Source: Methanolobus halotolerans
GTDB lineage: Archaea; Halobacteriota; Methanosarcinia; Methanosarcinales; Methanosarcinaceae
Assembly: GCF_004745425.1 (NCBI RefSeq)
Contig: NZ_PGGK01000014.1
Span: 1-53,786, forward strand
Length of the DNA stretch: 53,786 bases
Reading direction: 5' to 3'
The translations under genes and the position numbers were made by a program. The notes below the pieces were generated by a model, which saw only the letters and a program-made list of their open reading frames with translations, made no database searches and was not told the DNA's origin. Shown one piece after another: positions 45,848 through 53,786 of this stretch (positions within the stretch are counted from its first letter, which is position 1; each line of letters opens with the position of its first letter).

Positions 45848-48652
45848 ATGAAAGTCCCTGAACTTATTAACAGGATTAGGTCATCAAGAAGATACGAAGA
45901 ACAGATAGCACATATTGAGGACATCCCTGCCAGGGAGCCAGCTTTCGGTTCGGTTGAACTCAAGCCCATGATCAGTTATGCCCTGAACGAAAAAGGCATC
46001 AATCAGCTCTATGTGCATCAGGCAGAAGCGGTTCAAAAAGTACGTGAAGGTAAGAACATCGTACTGTCGACCAGCACAGCCAGTGGTAAATCCCTGTGCT
46101 ACATGCTGCCAGTATTTGAAAGTATGCTGGATGATCAGAAGGCTACTGCACTTTATATATCTCCACTCAACGCCCTGGTGAACGACCAGCTCCGGTCTTT
46201 CCGTGATTTTGCACATCTTATGGGACAGAATATCAGGATTGAGAAGTTCATTGGGACCATGTCCCAGCAAGAGAAAAATGATGTCAAGTACGGGAACCCT
46301 CGTATTGTTTTTACAAATCCTGACATGCTTCACCTCAGTTTCCTTGGATGGAAACACCAGTGGCGGGGTTTTCTTGCAAACCTCCGGTTCATTGTTCTTG
46401 ATGAAAGTCATTCCTACAGCGGCGTAATGGGCAGCCATATGGCAAACCTGCTGAGAAGGCTTAACCGCGTATGTGAATACTATGGATCGAAACCTCAGTA
46501 CATATGCTGCACTGCGACCATCGGAAACCCTGTGGAACATACCTCTGCACTGATCGGAAAAGACGTATGCCTGGTGGACAATGACAGTTCCGGAAGGGGA
46601 GCGCAGAAGTTCGTTTTCTGGAACCCTCCCTTCTATGCCAGATCAGACAACTTTACAATCCGCAGGTCCAGTTTCGGGGAGACCGTGGACCTTTTCACAA
46701 CCTTTGTCCAGGGTGGATTCCAGACAATCGTTTTTGCCAGGTCAAGGCAGAAGGTCGAAAGAATGTATGTCGAGGCAAGGAACATGCTTACGAACAGAGG
46801 TGTAGAATGCAGTATCAGCTCATACCGGGGAGGTTACTACGGGGAAGAACGCGAAGTCATTGAGAAACAACTCTCAAAGGGATCAATTGAAGGTGTGATC
46901 TCTACCAATGCCCTTGAGCTCGGTATAGACATCGGAGGGCTGGATGCCTGCATAATGGACGGTTTTCCGGGTACGATCATGAGTGCGAGACAGCAGGCAG
47001 GCCGGGCCGGGCGTGGCAACAATGAGAGTATTGTGGTACTGGTGGCAGATTCGAATGCACTTGACCAGTACTACATGAGAAATCCTGGAGACTTCTTCAG
47101 ACGTGAGTGCGAGGAAGCAGTCATCAACGTCTCGAACCGCTATATACAGGCCGGTCACCTGCTCTGTGCTGCCATGGAGATCCCCCTCAGGCCTGAAGAT
47201 GCACTTCATTTTGGCAGTGAGTATAATACCATTGTCAGAGTGCTTGAAGAAGAGGGCCTGCTTCAGGGATATGTTGCAAAACAATGCCTTGATACGGATC
47301 CACACAGGAAAGTATCAATTCGCAACATCGATAATGATGCCTTCACCATGCTTGAAAAGGACATCAGAAAACCCATAGAGAAAAACCTGACCCGGCTGCA
47401 GGCCTACAGGGAAGCTTTTGAAGGTGCGGTTTATATCAATAAGGGAATTCCGTACTGTGTCACAAAGCAGGACCATAAAAGGAAAGAGATCCTGGTTGAG
47501 CAGGCCCGGGACGGGTATTACACAAGGGCGATGGTATCCTCGGATATAGTTATCAAGGGTACTGTCCACAACAAATTCCTGCCGGCCTGCGGGGATGTAA
47601 AGGTCGGCTTCGGGGATGTGGATGTTACCCAGCAGGTAACAGGCTACAGGAAAGTTCAGCAGCGTACAGACAAGGATCTCGGACAGCACACCCTCCGGAT
47701 GCCCACGTTCACCCTGCAGACAGAAGCCCTGTGGATTGAACTGCCGGGCAGGTTCACAGAGGCGGTCGAAGTGCATGGCAGCGACTTTGCAGGTGGTATC
47801 CATGCTATCGAACATGCCATGATCGCAATGTATCCACTCCACCTGCTTGCAGATCGCAACGATATCGGTGGTGTGTCAACTCCTGAACATCCTGACCTTG
47901 AGGGCAAAAGTGCTATATTCGTGTATGACGGGCATCAGGGTGGAGTGGGATATGCTGAAGGTGGTTATGAGGTCATATCAGATATGCTGGAAGTCACCCT
48001 GAAATCCATTGAGAGCTGTCCCTGTACTGAGGGCTGCCCTGGCTGCATACAGTCTCCAAAGTGCGGGAACAATAACAATCCTCTTGACAAGGATGCAGCA
48101 ATTATCATACTCCGTAAGATGCTTGGCAGATCTGACCATGTCCCGGCAAAGAAAAAGAACTCTTTGAATCCCGGAAAAGTTAAATCAGCACCTGCCGGTA
48201 TGGAAGGTGGCGGGAACGAGACCCGTGAAAAGCGTTTCGATCCGGTCAGTGCTCTTGACAGGGCCAGGAGGAAACTACGTCAGAAAAGAAGCAGGAGTGT
48301 CGGGGAATGGGTCCATGATGGAATATCGACCGGGAGAGATAAAAAAGACCATGCTGCTGCTTATGAATGCTTTGAGGCAGCTTTACAGCTTGAACCGGAT
48401 AACGCTCTTGCTATTATGAACAAAGGCATTACATGTATGTACCTGCACCGATACCAGATGGCTCTTGAATGCTTCAACAGGCTTATCAGCATGGGACACA
48501 GGCAGGGTTCCGTTTGGACACAGAAAGGCGTTGCCCTATACTATATGGGGGATTACAGAAATGCTGTTGCAGCCTATGATGAGGCACTGAAGGTAAAGCC
48601 AGCGGATTCTAAGTTGCTTGAACTCAGGAAGCGGGCAGAGAAGAAGATGTAG
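45848..48652 (+). CDS. DEAD/DEAH-box helicase with DUF1998 (MrfA-like), fused to C-terminal TPRs
   Basis: A 934-residue superfamily 2 helicase. Motif I is STASGKS (K81), motif II is LDESHSYSG (DESH), and motif VI is QQAGRAGRG. The DUF1998 region ends with the four-cysteine cluster CPCTEGCPGC and CG (about residues 722-738), as in MrfA, a 3'-5' helicase for mitomycin-type DNA damage. A basic linker (about 760-830) then leads to two or three TPR units (about 833-930, ALQLEPDNALAIMNKG and EALKVKPADSK). The TPR fusion is unusual for the family. The start ATG has only AGGA directly before it. Confidence 0.93.
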   Translation: MKVPELINRIRSSRRYEEQIAHIEDIPAREPAFGSVELKPMISYALNEKGINQLYVHQAEAVQKVREGKNIVLSTSTASGKSLCYMLPVFESMLDDQKATALYISPLNALVNDQLRSFRDFAHLMGQNIRIEKFIGTMSQQEKNDVKYGNPRIVFTNPDMLHLSFLGWKHQWRGFLANLRFIVLDESHSYSGVMGSHMANLLRRLNRVCEYYGSKPQYICCTATIGNPVEHTSALIGKDVCLVDNDSSGRGAQKFVFWNPPFYARSDNFTIRRSSFGETVDLFTTFVQGGFQTIVFARSRQKVERMYVEARNMLTNRGVECSISSYRGGYYGEEREVIEKQLSKGSIEGVISTNALELGIDIGGLDACIMDGFPGTIMSARQQAGRAGRGNNESIVVLVADSNALDQYYMRNPGDFFRRECEEAVINVSNRYIQAGHLLCAAMEIPLRPEDALHFGSEYNTIVRVLEEEGLLQGYVAKQCLDTDPHRKVSIRNIDNDAFTMLEKDIRKPIEKNLTRLQAYREAFEGAVYINKGIPYCVTKQDHKRKEILVEQARDGYYTRAMVSSDIVIKGTVHNKFLPACGDVKVGFGDVDVTQQVTGYRKVQQRTDKDLGQHTLRMPTFTLQTEALWIELPGRFTEAVEVHGSDFAGGIHAIEHAMIAMYPLHLLADRNDIGGVSTPEHPDLEGKSAIFVYDGHQGGVGYAEGGYEVISDMLEVTLKSIESCPCTEGCPGCIQSPKCGNNNNPLDKDAAIIILRKMLGRSDHVPAKKKNSLNPGKVKSAPAGMEGGGNETREKRFDPVSALDRARRKLRQKRSRSVGEWVHDGISTGRDKKDHAAAYECFEAALQLEPDNALAIMNKGITCMYLHRYQMALECFNRLISMGHRQGSVWTQKGVALYYMGDYRNAVAAYDEALKVKPADSKLLELRKRAEKKM

Positions 48653-48833
48653 ATCTCAATCCATACGATATCCGGAATAAGCCACCGAGCAGCCACCAAC
48701 AGATCAGAATTCAGGTTCAGAGGCCATAAGAGTAAAGTTGTCCTGTTTTGGTATCAGCGCTTATACTTCAACTTAAAAAAGATTTAATTCCGGTACTATA
48801 GCCCTGAAGCGTATAATACCAGGATCAGATCAT

Positions 48834-49259
48834 CTATGCTTCAACAACCCTAATGTTGAAATTCAATGCTTTGCCGGCGAGAGGATGGTTCATGTCCAGT
48901 GTAAGCTGTTCATCTCCTACTTCGGCTACCTTTGCAGGCATTTCCCGCCCATCTGGTGTCCTTACAAGTATCATCATCCCTTCTTCGATATCCATGTTTG
49001 ACTGGATGATATCCTTTGGAACCTGTTGGGTAAGATTCTCATTGTATTCACCATAGGCTTCGGATGGTTCAATCCTGAACTCCTTCTCGTCCCCTTCGTC
49101 CATACCTCTTACAGCTTCCTCAAAGCCGGATATGACCTGGTTTGCACCTACTGTGAACTCAAGAGGTTCACCATGTTGCTCGGAACTGTCGAATACTGAA
49201 CCATCGTCCAGTTTGCCGGTATAATCTATCTTTATTGTATCGCCATCTTTAATTGACAA
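48834..49259 (-). CDS. FKBP-type peptidyl-prolyl cis-trans isomerase (SlyD-like)
   Basis: A 141-residue archaeal short-type FKBP. The FKBP core is split by an insert-in-flap domain: GDTIKIDYTGKLDDGSVFDSS and QVISGFEEAVRGMDEGDEKEF form the first half, and the IF domain follows (IEPSEAYGEYNENLTQ onward). DMNHPLAGKALNF closes the fold. It speeds proline isomerisation and acts as a chaperone. SlyD relatives also help nickel enzymes, but the His-rich tail used for nickel storage is absent. Cytoplasmic. Confidence 0.93.
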   Translation of the reverse strand: MSIKDGDTIKIDYTGKLDDGSVFDSSEQHGEPLEFTVGANQVISGFEEAVRGMDEGDEKEFRIEPSEAYGEYNENLTQQVPKDIIQSNMDIEEGMMILVRTPDGREMPAKVAEVGDEQLTLDMNHPLAGKALNFNIRVVEA

Positions 49260-49440
49260 ATTATCAACTCATTATAAATTTAAAAACAAGCCTTGACTCA
49301 TTCTAGTATACAGGAGGTTGTCTACATTACTTAGGTGTTTTGCTTGCACGAAAATGCTATCTGCTGTCATTACAACATATAAATGATAATATCTATAGTT
49401 GATAATTATTTTGAGTTCCGCTTCAAACAGGAGATACAAA

Positions 49441-50101
49441 ATGACAGACTTGACAAACCTTAATCTCACAAAGGCATTGAAGGATACTGCTCTGGAAATG
49501 AATTCCGATCTCATTGGTTTTGCAGATCCGGAATGTTTCTATAATGAAGGATGTGCGATCGGTCATAGTTCTGGGAGTGGGAGTACCACGCGGGGCTTTT
49601 GAAGCACTTCCTGAAGGAAAAGCCGAGTACACAAACACACTCATGGCAGCCACAGCCACATTGAGAATAATCGCATTCCAGATCGCCCGGATCATAGAGA
49701 AGAACGGATATATGGCAACTATCCTGCCATACGAAGGCAGTGAGTTCGGCTATTGGTACGCCGACCGGGAAACACTCAAAGCAAATATGTCTATCAAGTA
49801 TGCTTCGCATCATGCAGGGCTGGGTAATTTCGGTTTGAACCATCTTCTGATAACAAAAGACTTTGGTCCGAGAGTCCGCATGACCGCACTGCTGACAAAT
49901 GCAAAGCTTGGAACCGAAGAAGAAAATACACTCCCATATATTAATAAAGAGTGTAACAGCTGTATGAAATGTGTAGAAGTATGCCCTGTGGGTGCGATCT
50001 CATAGAACGGGACAATTGACAGGCATAAATGCGCTGATTATATGTTCAATGCTCTGGATGGGTTGAGATGCGGAATGTGTGTAAAGGTCTGCCCATTATG
50101 A
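49441..50101 (+). pseudogene. broken Fe-S reductase-like gene (epoxyqueuosine reductase-related) with in-frame TAG
   Basis: A clear ribosome-binding site (AGGAG) precedes the ATG at 49441 (MTDLTNLNLTKALKD). After GFADPECF the frame is lost, and the family sequence resumes one frame over with IMKDVRSVIVLGVGVPRGAF. So a short segment is deleted or shifted near 49540. The restored frame runs through HHAGLGNFGLNHLLI and CNSCMKCVEVCP (one [4Fe-4S] motif), meets TAG at 50003-50005, then continues with GTIDRHKCADYM and LRCGMCVKVCPL to TGA at 50099-50101. TAG could be pyrrolysine in such an organism, but the earlier frameshift points to a pseudogene. Confidence 0.7.
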
Positions 50102-50183
50102 AAACACCGTTGAAGTAACCTGAAGGATGGAAAAACAATTTATATGGTAATATAACTCATAGAATATGGGGGAAACAAACAGA

Positions 50184-50384
50184 ATGAGTGTAACTATAAA
50201 GGTAATGGATGACGGTCCGTTCATGGTTATGGGTGATTTTGATATAGTGGACATGGAGGGCAGAAAGTTCCAGTTTGACAAAGCTCAACCCATTGCGCTG
50301 TGCCGTTGCGGTAAAAGTGCCAGCGAGCCATTTTGTGATGGTAACCATATAACCATGGCATATAAATCCCGGGTCAGAGCCTGA
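50184..50384 (+). CDS. CDGSH-type iron-sulfur protein
   Basis: A 66-residue single CDGSH domain. The cluster motif is C-x-C-x8-C-D-G-x-H (CRCGKSASEPFCDGNH), which holds a [2Fe-2S] cluster through three Cys and one His. The start at 50184 (MSVTIKV) has GGGGGA ten bases upstream; an in-frame ATG at 50166 lacks a ribosome-binding site. Such small proteins handle electrons or Fe-S clusters in the cytoplasm; this one's partner is unknown. Two hairpins lie 60-120 bases downstream. Confidence 0.92.
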   Translation: MSVTIKVMDDGPFMVMGDFDIVDMEGRKFQFDKAQPIALCRCGKSASEPFCDGNHITMAYKSRVRA

Positions 50385-50442
50385 ATTGTAAAATCTACAT
50401 ATTTAACTGTATACACATAGATTGTTCTATAATATATCTGGC

Positions 50443-50508
50443 TTACCTATAATTATCAGGTGTATAGGTAAACATTTGCTGCCGGACACCTGGTCTGGCA
50501 AACCAGGT
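50443..50508 (+). terminator. two consecutive stem-loops after the CDGSH gene
   Basis: The first has a perfect 9-bp stem, TTACCTATA (50443-50451) with TATAGGTAA (50463-50471). The second has a perfect 7-bp stem, ACCTGGT (50488-50494) with ACCAGGT (50502-50508). AT-rich sequence follows but no long T-run. They may end the CDGSH transcript or insulate it from the debris beyond. Confidence 0.45.
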
Positions 50509-50627
50509 ATTGATTAATATATTTAGAATCGCAGCGGCATAAGAAATTGATTCGAACTTTTCTTAACTTGTAACTCAGGAACTGCATTTTCATTGGTATA
50601 TACACTTTGAAGTTCTGCACTGAATCC

Positions 50628-51010
50628 CATGGCACAGACAATCGCTTTTGCCAACCAGCGCGATGCCGGTACAGACATAGATTCTCTGATAGCTGCCATG
50701 CCTGTTGAAAGCGATGGTGAGGGGAATCTTCAGAGCATGTGGTTCTTGCGACTGATCCTTAAGATATCGATATGAACCTGGAAAATATGGTCCGGATAGT
50801 GACGATGATGGCACCATCGATTCACTGGACCCGGAGCCATTAATAGAGTTCAGTACACCCTGGAAGAAGCAGATGTCAGCGTTGATTATTTTGCAGAGCC
50901 CTCTGAGGAAGCTGATGTAATATGTCCTGTTCCATACCTGCTCCGCAAGAAAACTCCATGGCTGATAAGATGTCTGTTCCCGGAGTGTTCCGGGGAACAA
51001 AGAGTTGGAT
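50628..51010 (+). pseudogene. gene debris with no intact ORF
   Basis: Several short frames look protein-like but do not join. At 50629 an ATG begins MAQTIAFANQRDAGTD, whose first residues recall a ParA start but with no Walker A after it. Around 50775 another frame reads KYGPDSDDDGTIDSLDPEP, a calcium-binding D-x-D-x-D-G type motif seen in secreted proteins. From about 50845 a third frame reads TLEEADVSVDYFAEPSEEA. I read this as a mosaic of decayed gene pieces, with unknown parent genes. Confidence 0.4.
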
Positions 51011-51287
51011 AGGTGTGGATTATCTAAGATCGCTCAATATGGTAATTTCAAAGTGGACAATTTATACATATCTTCTATTCAAGACGTTATTGTATCATGT
51101 GTTACTGATTACATGCGCTGTCTGAAAATTCAGAACCATTATTTTTTAGTCAGGCTAATGAATATATGAGCGAGTTAATTTAAATAAAAATATGTTGTGA
51201 TAGGTTAATTCAGGATAAAGATTCCGGGGCACCCGTACATGATGGGTGTGGAATTGACATATTTCCTGATTTGAGTGGGGTACATAA
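51011..51287. other. AT-rich spacer ending in a partial repeat copy
   Basis: The first part is AT-rich with no ORF. The end (51236-51291) reads in frame as HDGCGIDIFPDLSGVHN and a TGA. It matches, in order and spacing, the tail of the mini zinc-ribbon gene that follows, so it appears to be a truncated first copy of that repeat. Confidence 0.45.
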
Positions 51288-51422
51288 TTGAAGCAAGTAA
51301 AAGAATGTCCTGAGTGTAACGTACGCAAGAATAACATGAATCTAAAAATACAACATCGTGAGATGTGTGGATATTTGATTCGAAAAGACATCTTTTCTGA
51401 TAAAGTGGGGGTAAACAATTGA
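51288..51422 (+). CDS. mini zinc-ribbon-like protein, copy 1 (44 aa)
   Basis: A 44-codon ORF that begins with TTG at 51288, overlapping the TGA of the truncated copy before it (TTGA). GTGGGGT lies about seven bases upstream and can act as the ribosome-binding site. The product has CPEC near residue 7 and a single Cys in MCGY near 27. One of four expected zinc ligands is replaced (HREMCGY against HCQICGY in copy 2), so metal binding may be weakened. It ends in a TTGA overlap with copy 2. Function unknown. Confidence 0.45.
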   Translation: MKQVKECPECNVRKNNMNLKIQHREMCGYLIRKDIFSDKVGVNN

Positions 51423-51556
51423 ACCAGTTAAAACAATGTCCGGAGTGCAATGCACATCTGGATGGTCTGGATCAAAAGATACAGCATTGTCAAATATGTG
51501 GATACTGGACCCGGAAAGGAACTGCAAGACTTGATTCGGTAATGGTACTCGCATAG
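51419..51556 (+). CDS. mini zinc-ribbon-like protein, copy 2 (45 aa)
   Basis: A 45-codon ORF that starts with TTG at 51419, overlapping the stop of copy 1 (TTGA). GTGGGGGT lies seven to eight bases upstream. It has a complete four-cysteine zinc ribbon, CPEC (7-10) and CQICGYW (24-30). It is clearly paralogous to copy 1: LNQLKQCPEC against LKQVKECPEC. Ribbons this short often bind zinc and nucleic acid or protein. A third, longer Cys-pair protein follows nine bases later, so this looks like a small operon. Confidence 0.55.
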   Translation: MNQLKQCPECNAHLDGLDQKIQHCQICGYWTRKGTARLDSVMVLA

Positions 51557-51564
51557 GTGGGAAA

Positions 51565-51843
51565 ATGAAAATGGAAGAAATACTTTGTCCCTGGTGTAAA
51601 ACTGCATTTAAGAAGCAGATTTACGGCATGAAAACAGTCAATTCCTGCTTCAGATGTGGGCATCCTTTATCCATCGATTCTTCATATGAAGAGCAGATCA
51701 TGATCAGGGACAGGACGTCAAAGAACCTGTTAAGGAAATTCCATAATCTTTGGGATAACTGTCAACCAGGTACTGATAGAGTGTGGGACATTAAGGTTTT
51801 GTCTGAAACTCGAATGTCACTCTTATACAATTCAAACATGTAG
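51565..51843 (+). CDS. zinc-ribbon protein (92 aa), function unknown
   Basis: Residues 8-32 hold two Cys pairs, CPWC and CFRCGHP, a zinc ribbon like those of the two mini genes before it. A charged helical region follows (EEQIMIRDRTSKNLLRKFHNLWDN). GGTGG lies four bases before the ATG. It is the largest and best-supported gene of this little cluster. I do not recognise the family beyond the ribbon. Confidence 0.65.
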   Translation: MKMEEILCPWCKTAFKKQIYGMKTVNSCFRCGHPLSIDSSYEEQIMIRDRTSKNLLRKFHNLWDNCQPGTDRVWDIKVLSETRMSLLYNSNM

Positions 51844-51865
51844 CAAATAATATGAGGGTTATATC

Positions 51866-52012
51866 ATGTGTTTTTGGGTTAAATTCTGGGAAGATGAAAA
51901 GAGAAAGGTATTAAGAGAAGTGCCTGTGCATGCAGATACGGAGCATGAGGCCAAAAATGTATTCCAGCATGACTTTCCAAGTGTGAATCATTTCAAATTG
52001 ATTCCACCTTAG
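51866..52012 (+). CDS. small hypothetical protein (48 aa)
   Basis: A 48-codon ORF, ATG 51866 to TAG 52012, beginning MCFWVKFWEDEKRKVLRE. GAGGG lies about nine bases upstream. The composition (aromatic, charged, HADTEHEAKNVFQHDFP) is protein-like. The VxADTExEAKNxxxxxFP pattern recalls small proteins that fold as one beta-alpha unit. It is followed within 25 bases by a T-rich terminator, which supports it being the last gene of the small cluster. Function unknown. Confidence 0.55.
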   Translation: MCFWVKFWEDEKRKVLREVPVHADTEHEAKNVFQHDFPSVNHFKLIPP

Positions 52013-52313
52013 ATCCACAGAAAAACTTGAATCTTCTTTTTTTGTTTTATCCAGTTTCACCCCGTGCCGGACTATATAAGACCAATGTGTGAGTGAATGA
52101 AACTCCAACTATTTGATTACGGCTGCATTCAATATAACCACCTCTGTAGAATATGTCACATTGCTATCGTAGAGATATAATCGACACTGTGGGTATCCTC
52201 GTTTAAAATATAAAGGCACACACCTCAGTTATTCCATATCTATTTCATCCTCAGCAAAGAAATGTAAAAATGCTAGCACCAAAATTATTTAATTGCTTTT
52301 TACATGCGTAATG
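52013..52313. other. spacer with oligo-T terminator
   Basis: A T-rich tract (CTTCTTTTTTTGTTTT, 52033-52048) lies 22 bases after the preceding stop and fits an archaeal oligo-T terminator on the plus strand. The rest up to the EamA stop is AT-rich with no recognisable gene. Confidence 0.45.
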
Positions 52314-53159
52314 TCAGATCGATATAAGGATTATAGCGGTAAGGGAGGCTATTACTCCTATCCATTGACGCGAAGCAAGTTGTTCTTTTAATAATACACA
52401 TGCCAGCAATACTGTAACTGCAGGACTTAGTGATGATAGAATTGTGGCAACATCCAATCTTCCAGCTTCTGAAGCCAGAGCAAATAGGGTAGCTCCTCCT
52501 GTATTAAAGAGTCCTGCAAGGATAACTATCACAATTACATCTGTTGTGGGTTTACTGACAGTCTTTGTTAACATTATGAATCCTGTGAGCATGATAAATG
52601 CCGTTATTCTTGAAACTGTTAATGGCCAGTAAATTGCAGTGGAGCTGAAATTATCAATGGATATGAAAAACAAGCCAAATAATATACCTGCAAGTAATGG
52701 ATATTCCAAATCTTTTGCTTTTAAGCTGGGTCCGACATTCATACTAACAATAAACCATATTCCAATAAATGCAAAAACAAAACCTGTAATTTTAAAAATA
52801 GAAGGAACACCTTCATTTAAAGCTGAATATATTACAGGTATGATTATCGATATTACTGCAGCCAGAGTAGCAACTATACTCATTTTTCCTTTGGCCATAC
52901 CCATATATAGTGCTATCAGCCCCGCAGCTCCAAAAAATCCTGCAAGGGCACCCCACATAAGACTGTTCACTGGTGGCAGGCTCTCTGAAAATACAAGTGC
53001 AAGAATGGGGAATATAATAATACCCATGATCTGTGTGACCAGAACCACAGAATAAGCACTTGTCCTTCTGGTAGCACACCCCCCTACAAAATCCCCTGCA
53101 CCCCATGATATTGCAGATGTAAGCCCAAAAATAATAGCAAGGGTCTCGACAGGTATCAC
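52314..53159 (-). CDS. EamA/DMT-family transporter
   Basis: A 281-residue membrane protein with about ten helices in two EamA repeats (first about 5-135, second about 150-281). It begins FGLTSAISWGAGDFVGG. GLIALYMGMAKGKMSIVATL is the conserved end of the first repeat, and ALASEAGRLDVATILSSLSPAVTVLLA that of the second. Drug/metabolite transporters of this type export amino acids or other small molecules; the substrate is not predictable. It stands alone at the window's right side. Confidence 0.9.
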   Translation of the reverse strand: MIPVETLAIIFGLTSAISWGAGDFVGGCATRRTSAYSVVLVTQIMGIIIFPILALVFSESLPPVNSLMWGALAGFFGAAGLIALYMGMAKGKMSIVATLAAVISIIIPVIYSALNEGVPSIFKITGFVFAFIGIWFIVSMNVGPSLKAKDLEYPLLAGILFGLFFISIDNFSSTAIYWPLTVSRITAFIMLTGFIMLTKTVSKPTTDVIVIVILAGLFNTGGATLFALASEAGRLDVATILSSLSPAVTVLLACVLLKEQLASRQWIGVIASLTAIILISI

Positions 53160-53786
53160 TTTATATCTCCGTTAATTTTCAAATCCAAGGATTTTTCAAA
53201 AATATGCTTGCTTTATACTATATTCAGGCGATAGCTTGTAGTAGTGTTCATGTAAAGGTTTTGTATTTACTCAGTCTGTATGCCACATGACTTTATGTTA
53301 TAGTTATTTTTGGATATGTAGGGATTTTCGGCATTCAGGTACAAAGTAATGTGAAAAATAATTCAGTAAATGCTGTGCATTATTGAATGTATTTGTCACT
53401 TTCAGCCGATTGTTCATAATACAGGATACACCTTTATCAATGATATCCTTTCACAATTACTAAGAGATGGCACATCAGCTTTACTAAGTGAAACCTTAGC
53501 AGATTGATTCTACCATGAGCGAACCTGCATCCCATTATTATTGTGGATTCTTTCTCCAACTCAACTGAGGGATCTACTGAAGAGTAAACATGGAATTTAA
53601 TTTAAGGGAATATGGGCTCTGTAGAAACCCTATTTACTATTTAATTTAGTCCGTAATCGTTTAAAAAGGATAAAACCCCAAAGTGTTAACTTGCTAGCGA
53701 AAACACAAAGGGGATGTTTAGTGTTTTGTCTAATAAGTACTTAAACTTTGTTGATGCAGCGCTAGCTGCATCAGGAAACTCACATT
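53160..53786. other. 627-base gene-free region with a cluster of stem-loops at the edge
   Basis: The first 500 bases hold the EamA promoter and AT-rich sequence with no ORF above about 20 codons in a credible context. The last 115 bases are highly structured. CCCC-AAA-GTGTT (53676-53687) can pair with AACAC-AAA-GGGG (53702-53713), with mismatched A-triplets. AAAACAC (53700-53706) can instead pair with GTGTTTT (53721-53727). TGATGCAGC (53752-53760) pairs perfectly with GCTGCATCA (53765-53773). These could be an untranslated leader of a gene beyond the edge or the end of a mobile element. Confidence 0.4.

Overview
This window is a piece of a methanogenic archaeon's chromosome, almost certainly a member of the Methanosarcinaceae. 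The main evidence is a complete archaeal acetyl-CoA decarbonylase/synthase (CODH/ACS) operon in the order cdhA-cdhB-cdhC-cooC-cdhD-cdhE. It is supported by archaeal-type riboflavin genes (ribC, ribH, ribL), a type II archaeal GAPDH, pyruvoyl-dependent arginine decarboxylase, a FilR1/Msr-type regulator, a glycine-betaine ABC transporter, and AT-rich spacers with archaeal TATA elements. I cannot name the genus from sequence alone. No rRNA, tRNA, CRISPR array or intact insertion sequence was seen.

Layout. 0-0.8 kb: small cysteine-containing genes, one apparently frameshifted. 0.85-1.2 kb: an unknown gene with its own promoter. 1.3-9.25 kb: the CODH/ACS operon on the minus strand, ended by a strong hairpin and headed by a regulatory region full of dyad symmetry. 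9.5-11.7 kb: AN1-zinc-finger rhomboid, an unknown protein, and a NYN-domain protein. 11.7-16.9 kb, minus strand: homocitrate synthase-like enzyme, NAD kinase, inositol-phosphatase family protein, GAPDH, CooT-like protein and DUF89 phosphatase. 17-18.6 kb: VIT-like membrane protein and a Ca2+/Na+ antiporter. 18.9-20.6 kb: ModA and ArsC. 20.6-23.8 kb: a decay zone with a TAG-interrupted ORF, a frameshifted TspO-like gene and a multiply frameshifted FilR1/Msr-type regulator, surrounding an intact XRE-CBS regulator and an intact FilR1 paralogue. 23.8-28.7 kb: TrkA-C membrane protein, two aminotransferases and the flavin genes. 29-34.8 kb: CHASE4/PAS sensor kinase, cytochrome b5-like protein, MsrA, DUF1638, a tiny membrane protein and a GNAT enzyme. 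34.75-35.3 kb: a collapsed amino-acid ABC transporter. 35.4-38.5 kb: glycine-betaine ABC transporter. 38.9-40.5 kb: arginine decarboxylase and DUF72. 40.5-44.8 kb: a MoxR/NorQ AAA+ ATPase with a very large NorD-like VWA protein. 44.9-49.3 kb: RNase H with an extension, an MrfA-like helicase fused to TPRs, and an FKBP isomerase. 49.4-52 kb: a second decay zone with a broken Fe-S protein gene, a CDGSH protein, gene debris and tandem mini zinc-ribbon genes. 52.3-53.2 kb: an EamA transporter, then a gene-free edge with overlapping stem-loops.

How it fits together. The cdh operon makes the nickel/iron-sulfur/corrinoid complex that makes or cleaves acetyl-CoA, and CooC is its nickel-insertion ATPase. 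A CooT-like nickel-binding protein lies 6.5 kb away. RibC, RibH and RibL cover lumazine-to-riboflavin and FMN-to-FAD steps. The betaine transporter serves osmoadaptation. The least-explained intact unit is the AAA+/VWA pair at 40.5-44.8 kb: the VWA partner carries a degenerate repeat array and a zinc-peptidase-like HEVGH motif, and none of the known clients of this family (NO reductase, Rubisco) is nearby. Several genes are broken by small indels or deletions that cluster in three zones while the neighbouring genes are intact.
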